Positions 6,450-8,795 of a DNA stretch of 8,795 bases are shown one piece after another. How positions within the stretch are numbered: the stretch's first letter is position 1; each line of letters opens with the position of its first letter. Source of the DNA: Proteobacteria bacterium UBA1847 (GTDB lineage Bacteria > Pseudomonadota > Gammaproteobacteria > Steroidobacterales > Woeseiaceae); contig DDIP01000023.1 of assembly GCA_002338605.1 (NCBI GenBank), positions 1 through 8,795 on the forward strand, written 5' to 3'. Both the position numbers and the translations under genes were made by a program. Below the pieces are notes generated by a model. It did no database searches. It had not been told where the DNA came from and was given only the letters and a program-made list of their open reading frames with translations.

Positions 6450-6839
6450 ATGAGCCACGTCGATCCATTCAGGGTGCCGGCAGTGGCAATCAGCAAAGAT
6501 GAACGCGCGTTCTTCAAGCGGCTCGGAGCACGCGTCGCCGAGCTGCGCAAGGCCCGGGATATCACCCAGGTGCAGGTTGCTGAACATCTTGGGGTCTCAC
6601 AACAAACGGCCAACGCCTATGAGACGGGTTACCGGCGGATTCCAGTCTCGGCATTGCCGCCGTTGGCCCGGTTCCTCGGGGTGTCGCTCGATGAGCTTGT
6701 GGGCGAGACCACACAAGCCAAGAAGCGCGGTCCCACACCTAGACTCCAACAGCAACTGGAACAGATCAGCCAGCTGCCGCGTGCCAAGCAGCGCTTCGTT
6801 ATCGAGATGCTCGATACCGTCTTGCAGCAAACAGGATAA
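6450..6839 (+). CDS. XRE-family helix-turn-helix transcriptional regulator
   Basis: Starting at ATG 6450 gives 129 residues. A longer frame opens at 6348, but its extra residues would be encoded by the operator/promoter region, and a strong Shine-Dalgarno GGGAGGT (6437-6443) lies six bases before 6450, so I choose the shorter form. Residues 22-85 form a Cro/C1-type five-helix domain, with the HTH at about 39-60 (TQVQVAEHLGVSQQTANAYE). The C-terminal part (about 96-127) is predicted helical and may dimerise. It is transcribed divergently from the primase and heads an operon with an antitoxin-like and a ParE-like gene. It probably binds the palindrome at 6394-6418, repressing the primase operon and perhaps itself. 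Confidence 0.88.
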   Translation: MSHVDPFRVPAVAISKDERAFFKRLGARVAELRKARDITQVQVAEHLGVSQQTANAYETGYRRIPVSALPPLARFLGVSLDELVGETTQAKKRGPTPRLQQQLEQISQLPRAKQRFVIEMLDTVLQQTG

Positions 6840-6850
6840 AGGACACCACC

Positions 6851-7039
6851 ATGTCATCGATCAAAGAAGCCGCTCGCAGCATCGTCGATAACCTGCCCGA
6901 GCAGGCCACCTGGGACGACCTGATGTACGAGCTGTACGTCAAGCAGAAGATCGACGCCGGCCTTGAGGCCGTCGCTGACGGCCGCACCGTGCCGCACGAG
7001 GAGGTCAAAGCCAGGCTGCTCGCTCGCAAGTCTCAATGA
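6851..7039 (+). CDS. Short antitoxin-like protein paired with ParE
   Basis: This 62-residue acidic protein (ATWDDLMYELYVKQKIDAGL, then DGRTVPHEEVKARLLARK) belongs to a type of small helical proteins found before RelE/ParE toxins. The GxTVPHEEVKxR tail resembles the toxin-wrapping C-terminus of such antitoxins. No ribbon-helix-helix or HTH DNA-binding motif is evident, so operon control may fall to the XRE gene just upstream. The Shine-Dalgarno AAAGGA (6838-6843) overlaps the XRE stop codon, and the gene's own stop overlaps the toxin ATG (ATGA 7036-7039). Antitoxin function is inferred from family resemblance and pairing; a ParD or RelB family name is not assured. Confidence 0.75.
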   Translation: MSSIKEAARSIVDNLPEQATWDDLMYELYVKQKIDAGLEAVADGRTVPHEEVKARLLARKSQ

Positions 7040-7344
7040 GGGTTGTCTGGACGGAACCGGCCGAGACCGACCTCGAGGATCTGTTCGATTACATCGCCCG
7101 CGACTCAGCCGTCTACGCCGAACGCTTTATCGATCGCATCCTCGATGCGGTCGTCAAGCTCGCTGAGCATCCACGTATCGGCCGCAAAGTACCCGAAGCC
7201 AACGCAGAGCACATTCGTGAACTCACCGTGCAGAGTCAGCGTGTCATCTACGCCATTGACGATGACCAGGACACCATCAACATCCTCGCACTCGTGCATG
7301 TGCGTCAGGACTTACAAGGGCAAGACAACCCGCCCTGGCGTTGA
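7036..7344 (+). CDS. parE: ParE-like toxin (RelE/ParE superfamily)
   Basis: The 102-residue protein has the ParE pattern: N-terminal VVWTEPAETDLEDLFDYIA, then VVKLAEHPRIGRKVPE, IRELTV and a C-terminal strand pair QRVIYAIDDDQDTINILALVHVRQDL. ParE toxins act on DNA gyrase, while RelE relatives cleave mRNA; the YIA/EHPRIGR features favour ParE. Residue-level substrate prediction is not possible here. The start overlaps the antitoxin stop, so translation is coupled. On this element the pair is probably an addiction module that stabilises the primase-recombinase unit. The gene appears full length and intact. Confidence 0.85.
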   Translation: MRVVWTEPAETDLEDLFDYIARDSAVYAERFIDRILDAVVKLAEHPRIGRKVPEANAEHIRELTVQSQRVIYAIDDDQDTINILALVHVRQDLQGQDNPPWR

Positions 7345-7394
7345 GCCATGCACACATCCGTGTATGCGCCTGTCGGTAAATTAATCAGTCACTT

Positions 7395-7440
7395 AACGTC
7401 GACCACTGTTTGATCGACGGTTCAGCGGTATACGCTTTTT
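7395..7440 (+). terminator. Possible terminator region after the XRE-antitoxin-toxin operon
   Basis: Two hairpins lie 50-100 bases beyond the ParE stop. AACGTCGA (7395-7402) pairs with TCGACGGTT (7414-7422) with one bulged base. AGCG (7424-7427) pairs with CGCT (7433-7436) and is followed by TTTT to 7440. The second stem is short, so termination strength is uncertain. Confidence 0.35.
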
Positions 7441-7657
7441 CCCTGCCGCATCAACGCACTGCGCCGACAGCGTAAGCTGCGTAGGGTGTGAACCTAATTC
7501 GGTGAGCAACGCGAGCTGAGGTGAAGGCATCGAGGGCCGCAAACATACGCTCACAAAGGCAGTGGATTACAACACGGGCAGGCACGGCGCGGAGCGCGCC
7601 GCACCGTCCGGCAGTATGCCCACCGGTATGTACCCGTAGACACCCAGGTGGACAGTC
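7441..7657 (+). other. Non-coding, structured stretch; possible decayed group II intron-like RNA
   Basis: No protein frame here is convincing. CGGCGCG (7585-7591) pairs perfectly with CGCGCCG (7595-7601) around loop GAG, and the helix can extend outward through GG/CC and CGGGC/GTCCG (7575-7579 with 7606-7610). The segment GGGTGTGAACCTAATT near 7482 and GTGAGCAACGCGAGCTGAGG near 7502 remind me of the domain I region of bacterial group II introns. No domain V, no 3' end and no reverse transcriptase gene are present. If correct, it is a 5' remnant; the resemblance is from memory and weak. Confidence 0.3.
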
Positions 7658-8200
7658 TCAGGATTCAAGCAAAGCGTAAGTTGAGACATACGCTATTCGT
7701 GCCAACTCGCAGTCAGCTAACGCCATGAGGATCACGACATCATCAAAGCTTTCGGCCGACAACAACGCATGCAACAAGCGCCGCAACCTGGAACCAACGT
7801 GGCCGTGCCATTCGACTATCTCCGTCGGTTTGCGAGGCAACTGTGACCACTCGCTAGGGATGTCTGGAAAGCCCTTCAAGCCCAACGCGTCTATTCGCTT
7901 CACCGCGTTTTGAGGTTTTGATCCAGCCAGCAACGCCCACGTTGAGACCTCCTGCTCAACGTCCAGATTCATACTGAGCAACGTCCGAGTCGCCAGATTG
8001 ATATCTTCCAAGCCTTCCCGCATGTCTTCCGGGTCTGACCCGGAAGACTGTTCGATGCCCTCAAGTAAGACCGCGAGATCGGCAAGCTTTGAGAAGCGAT
8101 TTTCTGCTGATCGGCCTTGATCTGCATTCAGCAATGATGCCGCAAGCACACTGCTTAGCTTCTCTCGCCAGGGCGATACCAACTTTTCGTTCACTGCCAT
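7658..8200 (-). CDS. Putative immunity protein for the Rhs toxin tail
   Basis: This 180-residue protein begins 22 bases after the Rhs stop codon on the same strand, the standard place for the cognate immunity gene. It is soluble-looking and mostly helical by composition, with acidic stretches (SSGSDPEDMREGLEDIN, residues about 52-68), no signal peptide and no membrane segment. It would act in the cytoplasm by binding the toxin domain. I do not recognise its family, so the role rests on position. ATG codons at 8205, 8208 and 8214 on the same strand are out of frame. A strong internal inverted repeat (8024-8048) lies within the coding sequence. Confidence 0.6.
   Translation of the reverse strand: MAVNEKLVSPWREKLSSVLAASLLNADQGRSAENRFSKLADLAVLLEGIEQSSGSDPEDMREGLEDINLATRTLLSMNLDVEQEVSTWALLAGSKPQNAVKRIDALGLKGFPDIPSEWSQLPRKPTEIVEWHGHVGSRLRRLLHALLSAESFDDVVILMALADCELARIAYVSTYALLES
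8024..8048. repeat. Perfect 11-3-11 inverted repeat inside the immunity gene
   Basis: GTCTTCCGGGT (8024-8034), loop CTG, ACCCGGAAGAC (8038-8048) is a perfect inverted repeat. It encodes part of the acidic SGSDPEDM segment. In mRNA it would form a very stable hairpin. It may be coincidental or may have a regulatory role. Confidence 0.6.
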
Positions 8201-8222
8201 GCCATCATCACCATGCTACGTA

Positions 8223-8795
8223 TCATGGAGCATGCCTCGTCGGGAACTCCTGATAAGCGAGCCGCTCCCATTTGGCCAGTTCCAGAGGAGGATTCTTGCA
8301 GTGCCTCCTGACTCCGGCAACAGCAACACGCAATGCCGACTGCCGCTGAATTATCTGCATATGGTGCCCGACGTCGCCTTCACCAACCCTGACAGAACGC
8401 ATGTATTCTGGAATTTTGTCCGCCGCCAACCGATTATATATTCGTCGCGCATCGGCCTTGTACTGATCGCATTTCTTATCGTCATCATCGTCGTCAGGAC
8501 AATTCTCTGGATCGCCTGTAGTTGTCGACGAAGAAGTGTTCGACGCAATATCAGCCAGCTGTTGACCCGCCACATACGCGCCACCACCCGCAATCACAGA
8601 GGCACATTCTGCAGGATAGCGGAGACAGAAAGCCTCAACCGTATCCCTAGGTTTCGCCTGCAGTCCCAGCGGGTCCACAAAACTCAATGGATTCCCCCCG
8701 ACGTACCCGTAGGTATTCAGGCCACCATCTAGGCCAATGGGATCGGATTCAAGGTACCTTCCCGTACTCGGGTCATAGGTGCGGTAGTAGTTGTA
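8223..8795 (-). CDS. Rhs protein C-terminal end with polymorphic toxin tail, partial
   Basis: The frame is open through the window end, so only the last 190 residues are seen. It starts with the end of the Rhs core ([15 protein letters not shown], then [20 protein letters not shown]) and the [10 protein letters not shown] motif (P-x4-DPxGL), where Rhs proteins release their tails. The following 145 residues (8226-8660) are the variable effector: an Ala/Gly-rich stretch ([11 protein letters not shown]), a Thr/Ser/Asp linker with six consecutive Asp, then [48 protein letters not shown] and LAKWE near the end. This tail resembles Rhs tails of unknown activity with a C...GH...C-PP pattern. I cannot name its biochemical activity. 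The gene presumably encodes a contact-dependent or type VI secreted competitor toxin. Confidence 0.88.
   Translation of the reverse strand, partial: YNYYRTYDPSTGRYLESDPIGLDGGLNTYGYVGGNPLSFVDPLGLQAKPRDTVEAFCLRYPAECASVIAGGGAYVAGQQLADIASNTSSSTTTGDPENCPDDDDDDKKCDQYKADARRIYNRLAADKIPEYMRSVRVGEGDVGHHMQIIQRQSALRVAVAGVRRHCKNPPLELAKWERLAYQEFPTRHAP

Noticed and set aside
8199..8732. 177-codon + strand open frame
   Set aside because: It lies entirely opposite the Rhs tail, whose core motif and DPLGL signature are unmistakable; the + frame has no family resemblance or good ribosome-binding site.
1..8795. CRISPR array, insertion sequence with transposase, rRNA
   Set aside because: I saw no regularly spaced repeats, no transposase frame with flanking inverted repeats and no rRNA-like sequence.

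Overview
The window looks like an accessory (island) region from a proteobacterial chromosome, most likely gammaproteobacterial. The clues are a tRNA-Arg(UCG) 3' half, an AlpA-like protein/integrase pair of a proteobacterial island type, an Rhs toxin tail and a ParE toxin. No species can be named. There are no core housekeeping genes; nearly everything concerns recombination, replication of mobile DNA, toxin/antitoxin function or Rhs competition.

Left block (1-1565, + strand): the C-terminus of a tyrosine-recombinase-like protein, a small AlpA/excisionase-like DNA-binding protein and a full tyrosine integrase follow one another with overlapping ends. The integrase stop codon lies 14 bases from a 45-base 3' fragment of a tRNA-Arg(UCG) gene on the - strand, which is the likely attachment core. 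The tRNA 5' half is absent, so the fragment may separate two elements sitting in tandem at one tRNA gene.

Gene-poor spacer (1566-2242): it holds a decayed Rhs core remnant on the - strand, four inverted repeats including a long imperfect hairpin at 2110-2200, and the terminator of the next operon.

Central module (2214-7344): a - strand operon encodes a 1039-residue CHC2 zinc-finger/Toprim primase fused to a P-loop ATPase, followed with an ATGA overlap by a XerC/D-like tyrosine recombinase. Divergently, on the + strand, come an XRE-type regulator, a short antitoxin-like protein and a ParE-like toxin, the last two also joined by ATGA. A perfect 11-3-11 palindrome in the divergent intergenic region covers a TTGACA-type promoter facing the primase, so the XRE protein probably represses the primase/recombinase operon. 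Together this looks like a compact self-replicating, self-recombining, self-stabilising mobile element.

Right block (7345-8795): a 313-base non-coding stretch with stem-loops, possibly a decayed structured RNA, then on the - strand an Rhs C-terminal toxin tail that enters from beyond the window and its presumed immunity gene. The same Rhs core motif occurs at 1782-1826 and at 8751-8795, in the same orientation, on either side of the central module. The module may therefore have entered, or been carried with, an Rhs locus.
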